62,991 bases of DNA from Psychrobacter phenylpyruvicus DSM 7000 = NBRC 102152 (GTDB taxonomy: Bacteria > Pseudomonadota > Gammaproteobacteria > Pseudomonadales > Moraxellaceae): contig NZ_JMKP01000018.1 of assembly GCF_000685805.1 (NCBI RefSeq), forward strand, positions 1-62,991. The letters are read 5' to 3'. Positions 17,805-29,043 of the stretch are shown here, piece by piece. Made by a program: the position numbers and the translations under genes. The notes beneath the pieces were generated by a model. That model had not been told where the DNA came from. It did no database searches and was given only the letters and a program-made list of their open reading frames with translations. Position 1 is the first letter of the stretch. The number at the start of each line of letters is the position of its first letter.

Positions 17805-17858
17805 AAACTTCATATTAATAAACTCAAAAACACACTTTTAAACAAGAAGAAAAAAGAC

Positions 17859-19148
17859 ATGACCGATGCAGCAAACCTCCCTTCTGCTTTAGATAACACA
17901 GCAAACACTGCCGCAAATGATACCTCAACTACCCACTCTAGCTGGCCCTCTTTAACCAACATTGTAGTCATTGGCGCAGGCTATGTGGGTCTGTCCAATG
18001 CCATTTTATTGGCACAAGCACAGCTAAATACCCAAGTCACGCTGTTTGACATCGACAACAATAAGATAGAACTGTTACAACAAAATAAGTCTCCGCTACA
18101 AGACACCGAGATTTGTGATTATTTGGCCAATAAAGCGCTTAATTTGACCGCCACCCAGCAGTCGGTGATAGACAATCAGGGCATTTATCAAAATAGTGAT
18201 CTGGTAATTATTGCCACCCCGACTAACTATGATGTGGCTTCAGGCAAATTTGATACCTCCTCGGTTGAAGCCAGTATTGCTGCAGTCCGAGAGCAAAACG
18301 CCAGTGTACCTATCATCATTAAGTCGACCATTCCCATTGGCTTTACCGACAGTATGCGTCAGCAATTTGACAGTCAAATTTTGTTCATGCCTGAATTCTT
18401 ACGCGAAGGCCAGGCGCTGTATGACAACTTATATCCCTCACGCATCATTGTTGGCGCAACTTGCGAGCAGCAAGCCTTGGCGACGGCCTTAATGAACCTA
18501 TATCGACAAGCCAGCCTAACGCCTGAGGTGGCGACACTTATGATGCCACCGACGGAAGCTGAAGCGGTGAAGCTCTTTGCCAACAGCTATCTAGCCACCC
18601 GCATTGCTTTTTTTAATGAATTGGACAGCTTTGCTGAAAAGCATCAATTAAACAGCCAGTCAATCATCACCGGCGTTGGCTTAGACCCTCGTATCGGGCA
18701 GCATTATAACAACCCCTCATTTGGCTATGGTGGCTACTGCCTACCCAAAGATACCCAGCAGCTTAAAGCCAATTACGCTGGTATCCCCGCCAATTTAATC
18801 CATGCTGTGGTCGATGCCAATAACACTCGCAAGCGCTTTATTGCCCGTCAAATTATTGACAAAAACCCCAATCAAATAGGAATCTATCGTCTAAGCATGA
18901 AAAAAGACGCTGACAACTTTAGAGACTCGGCAGTGCTAGATGTGATTAATACCCTTAAACAGCATGGTATGAGTGTCAGTATTTATGAGCCAGCTTTAGA
19001 CACCGATAGCTTTGAAGGTTGCCAGGTGATTAATGAGTTAGACCGCTTTAAACAGCATAACGACTTAATTGTCGCCAACCGCTGGCACGATGAGTTGTCT
19101 GATGTCAAAGACAAGGTTTACTCAAGAGATGTGTTTGGCTATAGTTAG
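17859..19148 (+). CDS. ugd: UDP-glucose 6-dehydrogenase
   Basis: A 429-residue nucleotide-sugar dehydrogenase that oxidises UDP-glucose to UDP-glucuronate using two NAD. The NAD motif VVIGAGYVGLSNA is at residues 36-48. The substrate block MPEFLREGQALYDNLYPSRI, the Lys in EAVKLFANSYLATR (about 238) and the catalytic Cys in FGYGGYCLPKDT (about 294) are all present, so the enzyme should be active. It matches the shorter enterobacterial type of Ugd. The first 33 residues are a low-complexity Asn/Thr/Ala extension. The start at 17859 is set by the promoter at 17776-17804. It leads into manB 100 bases downstream and contrasts with the degenerate paralogue at 20873-22210. Confidence 0.93.
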   Translation: MTDAANLPSALDNTANTAANDTSTTHSSWPSLTNIVVIGAGYVGLSNAILLAQAQLNTQVTLFDIDNNKIELLQQNKSPLQDTEICDYLANKALNLTATQQSVIDNQGIYQNSDLVIIATPTNYDVASGKFDTSSVEASIAAVREQNASVPIIIKSTIPIGFTDSMRQQFDSQILFMPEFLREGQALYDNLYPSRIIVGATCEQQALATALMNLYRQASLTPEVATLMMPPTEAEAVKLFANSYLATRIAFFNELDSFAEKHQLNSQSIITGVGLDPRIGQHYNNPSFGYGGYCLPKDTQQLKANYAGIPANLIHAVVDANNTRKRFIARQIIDKNPNQIGIYRLSMKKDADNFRDSAVLDVINTLKQHGMSVSIYEPALDTDSFEGCQVINELDRFKQHNDLIVANRWHDELSDVKDKVYSRDVFGYS

Positions 19149-19250
19149 CCCCGACATCTAAGCTTGTTTATGGCCCAAAAGCTTTAGCTATTTTATAACT
19201 GATTATTTAACATTTTGTATTGCTAATCCATTTTACAAAAAAGGCTGCAC

Positions 19251-20729
19251 ATGACCACACCCACTAGTTCTGATATTGATAATAAAAATAATGATGCTTT
19301 AACCCATCGCCCCATTACCTCTTTCAAAGCTTACGACATTCGCGGTGAGCTCGGCGTTAATCTCGATGAAGACATTGCTTATCGTATCGGCCGTGCGTTT
19401 GCTCAGATTTTGGCCAGTCAAAAGAATGCCAGTGAGGGCAATGAGACGCTACAGAACAGCATCGTTATTGGCTGCGACATTCGTGACTCAAGCGAGACAC
19501 TGAAGCAAGCGACTATTCGCGGTATTGTTGATGCCGGCGTTGATGTGATTGACCTAGGCATGACCGGTACTGAAGAGGTGTATTTTGCCACTAGCCATTA
19601 TAATGCGTTAGGTGGTATTGAGGTCACCGCCAGTCACAACCCCATCAATTACAATGGGCTAAAACTGGTGCGTGAAGGTTCAAGACCGATTAGTGCTGAC
19701 TCTGGCCTGGCAGAGATTCAAGCTTTGGCAGAGCAAGGTAGTTTTGCCGCCTCTGCCCAAGCAGGGAAGGTAGTAGAGAAGTTTGATAAGACCGCTTATG
19801 TCGATCACTTAATGAGCTTTATCGATACCGATAAGCTAGTACCTTTAAAGATTGTGATTAACTCTGGTAATGGCAGCGCGGGTCCGACTGTTGATTTAAT
19901 TGAGCAGCGTTTACAACAAAAAAACGCCCCTGTTGAAATCATCAAAGTACACCACACCCCAGATGGTAGCTTCCCCAACGGCATCCCCAATCCTATGATC
20001 TTGGCCAATCGTGAATCTACCAAACAAGCAGTGATTGAGCATAAAGCTGACTTAGGCATCGCCTTTGATGGTGACTTCGACCGCTGCTTCTTGTTTGATG
20101 CCCAAGGTGAATTTGTGGAGGGCAGCTATGTGGTTGGTATGCTAGCCCAAGCCTTTTTGCAAAAGCATCCCAGTGCGGCCATCGTCTACGACCCTCGCGT
20201 GCTCTACAACACCGAAGCTATTATCGCAGAGGGTAACGGTAAAGCAGTGATTAGTAAATCAGGCCACTCTTTTATCAAGCAAGTCATGCGTGAATCAGGA
20301 GCCGTCTATGGCGGTGAAATGAGTGCCCATCACTACTTTCGTGACTTCTTTTATTGCGACAGTGGCATGATTCCTTGGCTACTGACCATTGAGCTGTTAT
20401 CGACCACTGGCAAATCATTAGGTCAGTTGGTAAATGAGCGTATCAGCGCTTACCCTAGCTCAGGCGAGATTAACTTTAAGCTGACCCAAGCCAGCAGCGA
20501 TGAAATCATTAGCGCTATTGAAGACTACTTTAGCGCACAAAACCCTGACAAAAACACCCTAGATGGCTTAAGCCTAGACTTTGGCCAGTGGCGCTTTAAT
20601 ATTCGTGCCTCAAACACTGAGCCCCTAATTCGACTTAACATCGAAACCAAGGGTGATGAGACATTATTGGCTGAAAAAACTGCCGAAATTAAACAGTGGT
20701 TGGCCACACAAGGGGCTGAGATTGCTTAG
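19251..20729 (+). CDS. manB: Phosphomannomutase/phosphoglucomutase (ManB/CpsG type)
   Basis: A 492-residue alpha-D-phosphohexomutase. It interconverts hexose-1- and -6-phosphates, giving mannose-1-phosphate for GDP-mannose or glucose-1-phosphate for UDP-glucose. SFKAYDIRGELG is near residue 24, the phosphoserine loop is VTASHNPINYNG, the metal loop is FDGDFDRCFLFD, and the sugar-specificity loop GEMSAHHYFRDF and phosphate-binding loop RASNTEP complete the set. Similarity to CpsG is strong throughout. The first 20 residues are a hydrophilic extension. No promoter stands out in the 100-base gap, so co-transcription with ugd is likely. A terminator at 20791-20828 follows. Confidence 0.94.
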   Translation: MTTPTSSDIDNKNNDALTHRPITSFKAYDIRGELGVNLDEDIAYRIGRAFAQILASQKNASEGNETLQNSIVIGCDIRDSSETLKQATIRGIVDAGVDVIDLGMTGTEEVYFATSHYNALGGIEVTASHNPINYNGLKLVREGSRPISADSGLAEIQALAEQGSFAASAQAGKVVEKFDKTAYVDHLMSFIDTDKLVPLKIVINSGNGSAGPTVDLIEQRLQQKNAPVEIIKVHHTPDGSFPNGIPNPMILANRESTKQAVIEHKADLGIAFDGDFDRCFLFDAQGEFVEGSYVVGMLAQAFLQKHPSAAIVYDPRVLYNTEAIIAEGNGKAVISKSGHSFIKQVMRESGAVYGGEMSAHHYFRDFFYCDSGMIPWLLTIELLSTTGKSLGQLVNERISAYPSSGEINFKLTQASSDEIISAIEDYFSAQNPDKNTLDGLSLDFGQWRFNIRASNTEPLIRLNIETKGDETLLAEKTAEIKQWLATQGAEIA

Positions 20730-20790
20730 GTCTGCTTTTTAAGTTATTAGTAAGTGGTTAGACAAAGCTTTAATTCAAAAAAACTGTATA

Positions 20791-20828
20791 AAAAATCCCG
20801 TTAACCAATTTTGGATTAACGGGATTTT
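20791..20828. terminator. Bidirectional intrinsic terminator
   Basis: AAAAATCCCGTTAA pairs with TTAACGGGATTTT, and an inner CCAA/TTGG extends the hairpin. A and T runs flank it, so it can stop both manB and the convergent Ugd-like gene. Confidence 0.9.
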
Positions 20829-20872
20829 CGCTTTTTGCTTGTACCCTAAAAAAAGCTTGAAACCAAAACCGT

Positions 20873-22210
20873 CTACTTGCTGCGGCCAATACCTTGATAG
20901 TCGCCAGTCAGTGACTGGATTTGATCTTTAGTAAACGCATTTTGGGCATCAAACACCGGTATCACCACCTCATTAAGAGCACTGATAGGCAAACGCTTGG
21001 TCTCTGGCCATGATAATACAAATAAGGCATCGCAATGCGCTAACTGCTCAGTGGGGGTCTCAATAAACTGCAATAACGGCTGATCAGGATACAATCCTGC
21101 CAGCTCGCTCTCGGCCTCTAATGCATAGACCTGAGTGGTAATATTATAAGACCATAACAAGTTTAATAACGGGTGAATGGCAGCCTCAGAGGTGCGCCCT
21201 GAGCCTGGCTTATAGCTTGCACCCCAGATAGACACCTGCTTATTCTCAATAGCTCCATCAAAATACTGCCAGAACTTGCGGAAAATAAGCTCTTTTTGGT
21301 CATTATTAATAACATCAACAGTTTGCATTAAACGGTGATCCACCTGAGTATGGGCCAAGGTTTGTTGTAATGCCTTAAGCTCGGCTGGGAGAGTCGTCCC
21401 CCCAAAGCCCCATCCCGCCTTTAGATAACTGCTACCAATACGAGTGTCTAACCCCATGATATCAGCTACTTCTTGGATATCTACCCCTTGGCAATCAGCC
21501 AATCTTGACCATTCATTCATAAAGCTAACCCGAGTAGCAAGCATACTCATAATGGCACTGCGTGAGAATTCAATGGTCGCAATATCACTGATATAACTGC
21601 GTCGAGCCTGGGCAATTAAGGGCTGCAATACCGCCACTTTATCTATTGAGTCGGCTGTCTTCTCCCCCATCAACCACAGCTTAGGCGATAGCATTGAAGG
21701 ATAGGCACTGCCGTCTTGCAAAAAAACAAAGGGTACGTAATAAACCCAAGGACGCTGGCAATAATGGGCAATGTCTGCAAAAACTCCCAAAGTGCTAATG
21801 CCACTTAAGATAACTGGGGTCTGACTGGGGACTTGGCTTTCATTTAACGCAGTTACCCAAGCTGGCTTATTGTCATTACTGTGACACCACGTCTCAGGCA
21901 AATCGCTATGAAACAGCCAGTATAGACTGGCAGTTTGCTGGGCGAATACCGCCGCCGCTTGCTCTGGAATAGGCTGCACCACGATGCTTTGTTGGTTTAG
22001 ATACAGTTGCCATAAAGCCTGCTGCTGATGCTCAAACTTATAGTTGGCTAGGGTATGCTCTAGTTCATTTTGATCGGTATATAAGCTGACCCTATTCCCT
22101 AAGCTCACCATTACCGTAGCGGTGGTAATGGCATCGATTGAGTGACCAACAATTACGCATAGGTTATCTGCTACGCTATTACTGGGTTTTATATGGGCTG
22201 GCATGGTCAT
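20873..22210 (-). CDS. Degenerate UDP-glucose dehydrogenase-like protein lacking catalytic residues
   Basis: A 445-residue intact gene whose fold follows UDP-glucose/GDP-mannose dehydrogenases: the middle helix SMLATRVSFMNEWSRLAD, LDTRIG, and the C-terminal QVSIWGASYKPG block are clear. The active site is gone. The NAD loop GxGYVG reads VGHSID; the catalytic Lys and Asn of the KYAANAMLATR helix are Arg217 and Met221; the nucleophile loop GYGGSCFPKD reads GFGGTTLPAE, with Thr273 for Cys; the substrate Glu of PEFLREG is not matched. An ATG at 22210 with AAGGA upstream sets the start. It lies between pgi-galU and manB, where Acinetobacter K loci keep an active ugd. A non-catalytic, perhaps regulatory or scaffolding, role is inferred; slow decay is the alternative. 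Confidence 0.85.
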   Translation of the reverse strand: MTMPAHIKPSNSVADNLCVIVGHSIDAITTATVMVSLGNRVSLYTDQNELEHTLANYKFEHQQQALWQLYLNQQSIVVQPIPEQAAAVFAQQTASLYWLFHSDLPETWCHSNDNKPAWVTALNESQVPSQTPVILSGISTLGVFADIAHYCQRPWVYYVPFVFLQDGSAYPSMLSPKLWLMGEKTADSIDKVAVLQPLIAQARRSYISDIATIEFSRSAIMSMLATRVSFMNEWSRLADCQGVDIQEVADIMGLDTRIGSSYLKAGWGFGGTTLPAELKALQQTLAHTQVDHRLMQTVDVINNDQKELIFRKFWQYFDGAIENKQVSIWGASYKPGSGRTSEAAIHPLLNLLWSYNITTQVYALEAESELAGLYPDQPLLQFIETPTEQLAHCDALFVLSWPETKRLPISALNEVVIPVFDAQNAFTKDQIQSLTGDYQGIGRSK

Positions 22211-22265
22211 CAAACTTCATCCTTTTTATTGTTTTTAATGATTTTATTGTTATTAATGCTAACGC

Positions 22266-23948
22266 TTATTTTTCCTCAATTTGCTTATTAATATGCTGTA
22301 ATAAAGCCTGAGTAGAGCTGTCAAAAGTAGCTTGTTCTTCTGCAGCTGTATTTGACTCACGCTTTGTTAAATGAATATGAGCAAAGACTGCATCGGCCAC
22401 CTTTTTACCCATCTCCACTCCCCATTGGTCAAACGGGTTGATGTCCCAAATACTGGCCATGACAAACACTTTATGTTCGTACAAAGCAATTAGAGCACCA
22501 AAGCTAGTTGGAGTCAGCTCATCCAATAAGATCGTCGTCGATGGCTGATTGCCCCGATAGCGCTTGAATTTATCCAGTTCTGAGACTTCTTGCTCCGCTT
22601 TGGCGGGTAGCGCCTCGTTACCAAAAGCCAATACTCGACTTTGTGCCAAGCAGTTGGCCAATGACAAAGCATGTTGGCGCTTTAATTCACTAGACTCAGA
22701 CTCTTGATAATAATTGACGCAGGCAATGAAGTCACAGGAGACTTTTTGGGTACCTTGATGCAGCAATTGATAAAAAGCATGCTGTGCGTTAGAGCCAATC
22801 TCCCCCCATAAAATTGGGCAGGTGGCATAGGTAACGGGCTGACCGTCATGGGTCACTGATTTACCATTACTCTCCATTTCAAGCTGCGTCAAGTAGCTTG
22901 GAAAGTACTTAAGACGACCATCGTAAGGCAGCACAGTATGGGCATTAATGCCTAAAAAGGTACTGTTCCAGACCCCGATCAGTCCCAATAACAGCGGTAA
23001 GTTTTGATCAAAGTCGGCATGCAAGAAGTGCTGGTCCATCGCATAGGCGCCTTGCAGCATTTCATTGAAGCGTTCAGTACCAATGCGAATGGCTACCGCT
23101 AAGCCGATGGCCGACCACATTGAAAAACGACCGCCAACCCAGTCCCAGAGCTTCAACTGGTGCTCTGGGGCGATGCCCCAAGCACTAACTCTGTCAGGAT
23201 TGGCAGAAATACCAATAAAATGTCGGCGCAGTAAGGTGGTTTGACTAGCGCCAGTACTCAGCAGCCACGCTCGAGCCGTCTCTGCGTTAGACAAGGTATC
23301 CACAGTACCAAAAGACTTAGAAGAGATGATAAACAAAGTCGTTTCTGGATTTAGATACTCCAATAAGCTGCCTAGCTGAGTGCCATCCATATTAGATACA
23401 AAGTGGACTTCAATATCACTGTCTGCCCATTCATCGAGCGCAGTATTGGCCATAACTGGGCCCAAATCTGAACCACCTACCCCAATATTAACCACATCGG
23501 TAATGGCTTTGCCCGAATAACCGCGCCAGATGCCATTGCGAATTCGGCTCACCAAATCCGCCGCTTTATCTAGACTATCATGAACCTCTGCCACCACATC
23601 CATACCTTGGTGTGATAGCTTGGCAGTCCTCGGCAAACGCAGGGCAGTGTGTAGCGCCGCTCTATCCTCACTACTATTTACCTTGTCGCCTTGATACAGG
23701 CTACGAATTTTTTGTGGTAAATCACAAGCTTCGGCTAACTGGATCAATTGCTGTTTCACTGACTCATCAAGGCACTGCTTGGAGTAATCAAAATAAATCC
23801 CTGCGGCCTGAACACTGAACTTTTGCGCTCTATCTTGCTGCTTGGCAAATAACTGTGTTAACGACCAAGGCTTTTGTGCCAATTGTTGTAACTGTTGCCA
23901 CTGTGATAACTGAGTAGGTAGAGCATGGTCTTTGTGCGCTGGTATCAT
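22266..23948 (-). CDS. pgi: Glucose-6-phosphate isomerase
   Basis: A protein of about 560 residues that interconverts glucose-6-phosphate and fructose-6-phosphate, linking glycolysis to nucleotide-sugar synthesis. Family blocks are VNIGVGGSDLGPVMA, FVSNMDGTQLGSLLEYLNPETTLFIISSKSFGT, GRFSMWSAIGLAVAI, the catalytic GSNAQHAFYQLLHQGTQ and the C-terminal NPFDQWGVEMGKKVA. The frame opens to a TTG at 23963; I use the ATG at 23948. Only about 25 bases separate it from galU upstream, and a further gap of about 55 leads to the Ugd-like gene, so galU, pgi and the Ugd-like gene form one unit. Confidence 0.96.
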   Translation of the reverse strand: MIPAHKDHALPTQLSQWQQLQQLAQKPWSLTQLFAKQQDRAQKFSVQAAGIYFDYSKQCLDESVKQQLIQLAEACDLPQKIRSLYQGDKVNSSEDRAALHTALRLPRTAKLSHQGMDVVAEVHDSLDKAADLVSRIRNGIWRGYSGKAITDVVNIGVGGSDLGPVMANTALDEWADSDIEVHFVSNMDGTQLGSLLEYLNPETTLFIISSKSFGTVDTLSNAETARAWLLSTGASQTTLLRRHFIGISANPDRVSAWGIAPEHQLKLWDWVGGRFSMWSAIGLAVAIRIGTERFNEMLQGAYAMDQHFLHADFDQNLPLLLGLIGVWNSTFLGINAHTVLPYDGRLKYFPSYLTQLEMESNGKSVTHDGQPVTYATCPILWGEIGSNAQHAFYQLLHQGTQKVSCDFIACVNYYQESESSELKRQHALSLANCLAQSRVLAFGNEALPAKAEQEVSELDKFKRYRGNQPSTTILLDELTPTSFGALIALYEHKVFVMASIWDINPFDQWGVEMGKKVADAVFAHIHLTKRESNTAAEEQATFDSSTQALLQHINKQIEEK

Positions 23949-23974
23949 AATACTGTGACTCAATAAGGCTAAAG

Positions 23975-24853
23975 TTAGGCTTGAAGCTGCTGCTCGGCAA
24001 AGTAAATAAAGGCCTTCATATAGCTGGTCATATCACCGGCATCAAAACTTTCGCCCAGCATGGTGGTGATGTCCACCCCTTGGGTGCTAATTAAGGCATC
24101 GATGGCATCGGTCAATTGGATTTCACCGCCCACTGAAGGCTTAGTCTCAGCCAAATAATCAAAAATAGTAGCGGTAAATACATAACGCCCCACCACTGCC
24201 AGATTAGAAGGCGCATCGGCTAATGCCGGCTTTTCTACAAAGCCGGCCACTGCGAAGTTGGCGTTGTTATCAGCAGACAGCTGTGATAATTGTGCCTCAT
24301 CTTGTAGTTTAGCAATACCATATTTATGTACATCTTCATCGGCTACGGCGCTTACTAAGATTTGTGAATGGTTGCTTTGCTTAAAGCTCTGAATCATATA
24401 GGCCAGGTTGTCTTTGTCCATATTGGTGGTAAACGGATTAAGCACCACATCCGGCAGCAATACCGCAAAAGGATTGTCGCCGACAATAGGACGAGCCTTT
24501 AACACTGCATGACCAAGACCTAATGGTTTGCCCTGACGAATCATAGATACTGACACATCCTCTGGTAGCCAGTTTAAGCTATCTGCCAATTCATCTTTGC
24601 CTTTGGCACGCAGCTGGTTATCCAGCTCAGCATTAATATCAAAGTAGTTCTCAATGGCACTTTTTTGGGCATGCCCTACCAATACTATGTGCTTAATACC
24701 GGCAGCAATGGCTTCTTCAATTACGTAATGAATGGCAGGACGGTTTCCTAACGGCAACAGCTCTTTTGGGACTGATTTTGATAAAGGCAACATACGAGTA
24801 CCGAAGCCGGCAACAGGGATAACAGCATGAGTTACTTGAGTGGTCATAAGCAT
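23975..24853 (-). CDS. galU: UTP--glucose-1-phosphate uridylyltransferase
   Basis: A 292-residue enzyme that makes UDP-glucose from UTP and glucose-1-phosphate for surface polysaccharide synthesis. The nucleotidyltransferase block VIPVAGFGTRMLPLSKSVPKELLPL near residue 11-35, the VIEEAIAAGI helix, LGLGHAVLKAR, FAVLLPDVVL and the later VGRYVFTATIFDYL identify GalU. It is the first gene of the galU-pgi-Ugd-like unit. A second in-frame ATG lies six bases inside at 24847 and cannot be excluded. Confidence 0.95.
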   Translation of the reverse strand: MLMTTQVTHAVIPVAGFGTRMLPLSKSVPKELLPLGNRPAIHYVIEEAIAAGIKHIVLVGHAQKSAIENYFDINAELDNQLRAKGKDELADSLNWLPEDVSVSMIRQGKPLGLGHAVLKARPIVGDNPFAVLLPDVVLNPFTTNMDKDNLAYMIQSFKQSNHSQILVSAVADEDVHKYGIAKLQDEAQLSQLSADNNANFAVAGFVEKPALADAPSNLAVVGRYVFTATIFDYLAETKPSVGGEIQLTDAIDALISTQGVDITTMLGESFDAGDMTSYMKAFIYFAEQQLQA

Positions 24854-25060
24854 CCAATTTTAATTGTTGTAAGGTATTTAATGATTATAGGGAATCTAAT
24901 AGTTTTTGGCTAAGTGTGGGTTAAGAAGAGTACTATTTATCTTAAGCACAAATTATATTTAACCCAAAATTATGTCTCTATTGTAGCAAACTTCAGTATC
25001 CATTCCACAGCTGTTAGTCTGCCTTATGAACAGAATCTAACACAGAATATTTAACCAAAA

Positions 25061-25089
25061 AAAAGAGCACCCCAGAGGGATGCCCTTTT
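25061..25089 (-). terminator. Intrinsic terminator of the suc operon
   Basis: On the minus strand AAAAGGGCATCCC folds with the later GGGGTGCTCTTTT, with two mismatches, and is followed by a long T-run (25057-25064). It lies about 60 bases after the sucD stop. The rest of the ~290-base gap to galU is featureless AT-rich sequence. Confidence 0.85.
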
Positions 25090-25146
25090 CATCTATAAAC
25101 AGACCTTGTACAGACAGAGATTAAGCTGTCTGCGCAACAAAGCAAA

Positions 25147-26022
25147 TTACCAACCAGTAACTTCTTTAACGGTCTCACCAATCTTAGATGGGTCACGAGT
25201 ATACGCGATGCCCGCTTCTTCGAAGGCTTTGAATTTCTCTTCAGCAGTACCTTTACCACCAGAGATAATCGCACCAGCATGGCCCATACGTTTACCTTTA
25301 GGGGCTGTTACACCAGCGATGTAACCGATAACTGGCTTAGTTACGTGCTCTTTGATGTAAGCGGCTGCTTCTTCTTCAGCTGTACCACCGATTTCACCGA
25401 TTAGTACGATGGCTTCAGTTTGAGGATCTTCTTCAAACATTTTCAAGCAATCGATTTGGTTCATACCTGGGATTGGGTCACCACCAATACCGATACAAGT
25501 TGACTGACCGAAGCCTAGTTTAGTGGTTTGAGCCACAGCTTCATAAGTCAAAGTACCAGAGCGTGAGATGATACCCACTTTACCTGGTAAGTGGATGTGG
25601 CCTGGCATAATACCAATTTTACACTGACCTGGAGTGATTACGCCTGGGCAGTTTGGACCAACCATTTTCACATCGCCAGCTTCTTCGATGTAGCGTTTTG
25701 CTTTTAGCATGTCTAAAGTTGGAACACCTTCAGTGATCACAACGATTAGTTTAACGCCTGCGTCTACCGCTTCGATGATTGAATCTAGAACGAAAGGAGC
25801 TGGAACGTAGATAACTGACGCATCAGCGTTAGTCGCTTCCATAGCTTCCGCCATAGTGTTAAATACAGGTAGACCTAGGTGAGTTTGACCCCCTTTACCT
25901 GGAGTTACACCACCAACTACTTTAGTACCGTACTCAATCGCTTGTTCTGAATGGAAAGTACCGTTTTTACCAGTAAAACCTTGCACCAATACTTTGGTGT
26001 CTTTATCAATTAATACACTCAT
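25147..26022 (-). CDS. sucD: Succinate--CoA ligase subunit alpha
   Basis: A 291-residue alpha subunit of succinyl-CoA synthetase, which carries out substrate-level phosphorylation in the TCA cycle. The CoA-binding Rossmann start [57 protein letters not shown] and the phosphohistidine loop [18 protein letters not shown] are present. The length is standard. It follows sucC by 33 bases and ends the operon. Confidence 0.97.
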   Translation of the reverse strand: MSVLIDKDTKVLVQGFTGKNGTFHSEQAIEYGTKVVGGVTPGKGGQTHLGLPVFNTMAEAMEATNADASVIYVPAPFVLDSIIEAVDAGVKLIVVITEGVPTLDMLKAKRYIEEAGDVKMVGPNCPGVITPGQCKIGIMPGHIHLPGKVGIISRSGTLTYEAVAQTTKLGFGQSTCIGIGGDPIPGMNQIDCLKMFEEDPQTEAIVLIGEIGGTAEEEAAAYIKEHVTKPVIGYIAGVTAPKGKRMGHAGAIISGGKGTAEEKFKAFEEAGIAYTRDPSKIGETVKEVTGW

Positions 26023-26055
26023 TATTTACTCCTAATTATGGTCACTTATTTGGGA

Positions 26056-27225
26056 TTATGCAGTTTTTACAGCATCAACAATTTTCTGCGCAGCGTCAGA
26101 TAGGCCTTGAGCTGAAATTACTTCCACATCAGACTCGTCTAACAACTTAGCACCTAATTCAGCATTGTTACCTTCTAAGCGAACCACGACAGGTACAGTT
26201 ACATTCACTTCTTTAACCGCTGCAATGATGGCTTCAGCAATCATGTCACAACGTACGATACCACCGAAGATATTGATTAGAACGCCTTGTACGCTGTCAT
26301 CTTCTAAGATGATTTTGAACGCTTCTACAACGCGATCTTTAGTAGCGCCACCACCAACGTCTAGGAAGTTAGCTGGCTTACCACCGTATAGTTTGATGAT
26401 GTCCATAGTTGCCATAGCAAGACCGGCACCGTTAACCATACAACCGATGTTACCTTCAAGAGCAACATAGTTTAGGTCAAATTCAGCTGCTTTTAGTTCA
26501 CGCTCATTTTCTTGTGATGGGTCATGTAATTCAGCGATTTTTGGCTGACGGAATAGAGCGTTTGAATCCACACCGATTTTGCCATCAACACAAGCCAATT
26601 CGCCGTTTTCACGAACCGCTAGTGGGTTGATTTCAATCATATCGAAATCGTTTTCGATAAAGGCTTGATAAGCACCAGTCATTAGCTTAACGAACTGGTT
26701 GATTTGCTTGCCTTCTAAGCCTAGTTTGAAACCTACTTCACGAGCTTGGAAAGGCATTAAACCTACTAAAGGATCTACAGTGATGCTGAAGATTTTTTCT
26801 GGTGTTTCTTCTGCTACTTTTTCAATCTCAACACCACCTTCAGTTGAGGCCATGAAAGTTACACGGCGAGTAGCACGGTCAACTACCGCACCTAGGTATA
26901 GCTCAGTTTGTACTGGGTACATGTCTTCTGCAACCAATACGAAGTTTACTGGCTGACCTTCAGCATCTGTTTGATAAGTAACTAAGTTAGTACCGATTAG
27001 GCTTTCAGCAATTTCTTTGGCTTCTTCACGAGTTTTAGCAAGCTTAACACCACCTGCTTTACCACGGCCACCAGCGTGAACCTGTGCTTTGATTACCGCA
27101 ACATCTGTTGGGGTTTTGTCAAAAGCTTCAGCAGCTTCTTCACCATTATAAGCAATGATCCCTTTTTGGATCGGTAGTCCATAGCTTTCTAGCAATAGTT
27201 TTGCTTGATACTCATGTAAATTCAT
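26056..27225 (-). CDS. sucC: Succinate--CoA ligase subunit beta
   Basis: A 389-residue beta subunit with the ATP-grasp nucleotide-binding domain. [18 protein letters not shown] starts the protein, [18 protein letters not shown] follows at about 44-61, and the C-terminal CoA-ligase domain carries [18 protein letters not shown] and [16 protein letters not shown]. The length matches the family exactly. Upstream is a 138-base gap to lpdA containing a GCTGACA/TGTCAGC hairpin (27262-27297) without a strong T-run, which may mark attenuation or processing within the operon. Confidence 0.97.
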   Translation of the reverse strand: MNLHEYQAKLLLESYGLPIQKGIIAYNGEEAAEAFDKTPTDVAVIKAQVHAGGRGKAGGVKLAKTREEAKEIAESLIGTNLVTYQTDAEGQPVNFVLVAEDMYPVQTELYLGAVVDRATRRVTFMASTEGGVEIEKVAEETPEKIFSITVDPLVGLMPFQAREVGFKLGLEGKQINQFVKLMTGAYQAFIENDFDMIEINPLAVRENGELACVDGKIGVDSNALFRQPKIAELHDPSQENERELKAAEFDLNYVALEGNIGCMVNGAGLAMATMDIIKLYGGKPANFLDVGGGATKDRVVEAFKIILEDDSVQGVLINIFGGIVRCDMIAEAIIAAVKEVNVTVPVVVRLEGNNAELGAKLLDESDVEVISAQGLSDAAQKIVDAVKTA

Positions 27226-27363
27226 AAAGTTATCCTTTAGTTTTTTATTTAACAGATTAAAGCTGACACCAGATACCTAAATCCCTCTAATGTCAGCAAC
27301 TTAATTAGCAACAGACTTTTATATAAATACTAATTAGCACTTCACTAAGTCTATAACTGTTTC

Positions 27364-28836
<1,473 letters not shown>

Positions 28837-29000
28837 TTAATTAAAGAATTTTAAAAGCTCTTTTATTTATAATTTGAATTATGAAATGACTTATTTATTC
28901 ATTCTTGTAGGGTTAATTAGCACTTGGATTGCCTTTAGGCTTGCCTATATTTTTAAAAAACTATGTGCTAAATAACTTAATAATCAATCAATCCATAATG

Positions 29001-29034
29001 AAAAAGCTTGTACCAGAATCTCTCTGATACAAGC
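29001..29034 (-). terminator. Terminator-like hairpin between sucB and lpdA
   Basis: On the minus strand GCTTGTA pairs with TACAAGC, extended by CAGA/TCTG, and a T5 run follows. It sits directly after the sucB stop and could lower expression of lpdA-sucCD relative to sucAB. Confidence 0.7.
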
Positions 29035-29043
29035 CCGTTGACC

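Noticed and set aside
17742..17858. Longer N-terminus for Ugd
   Set aside because: A good sigma-70 promoter (17776-17804) lies inside this stretch, so it cannot be translated from that transcript.
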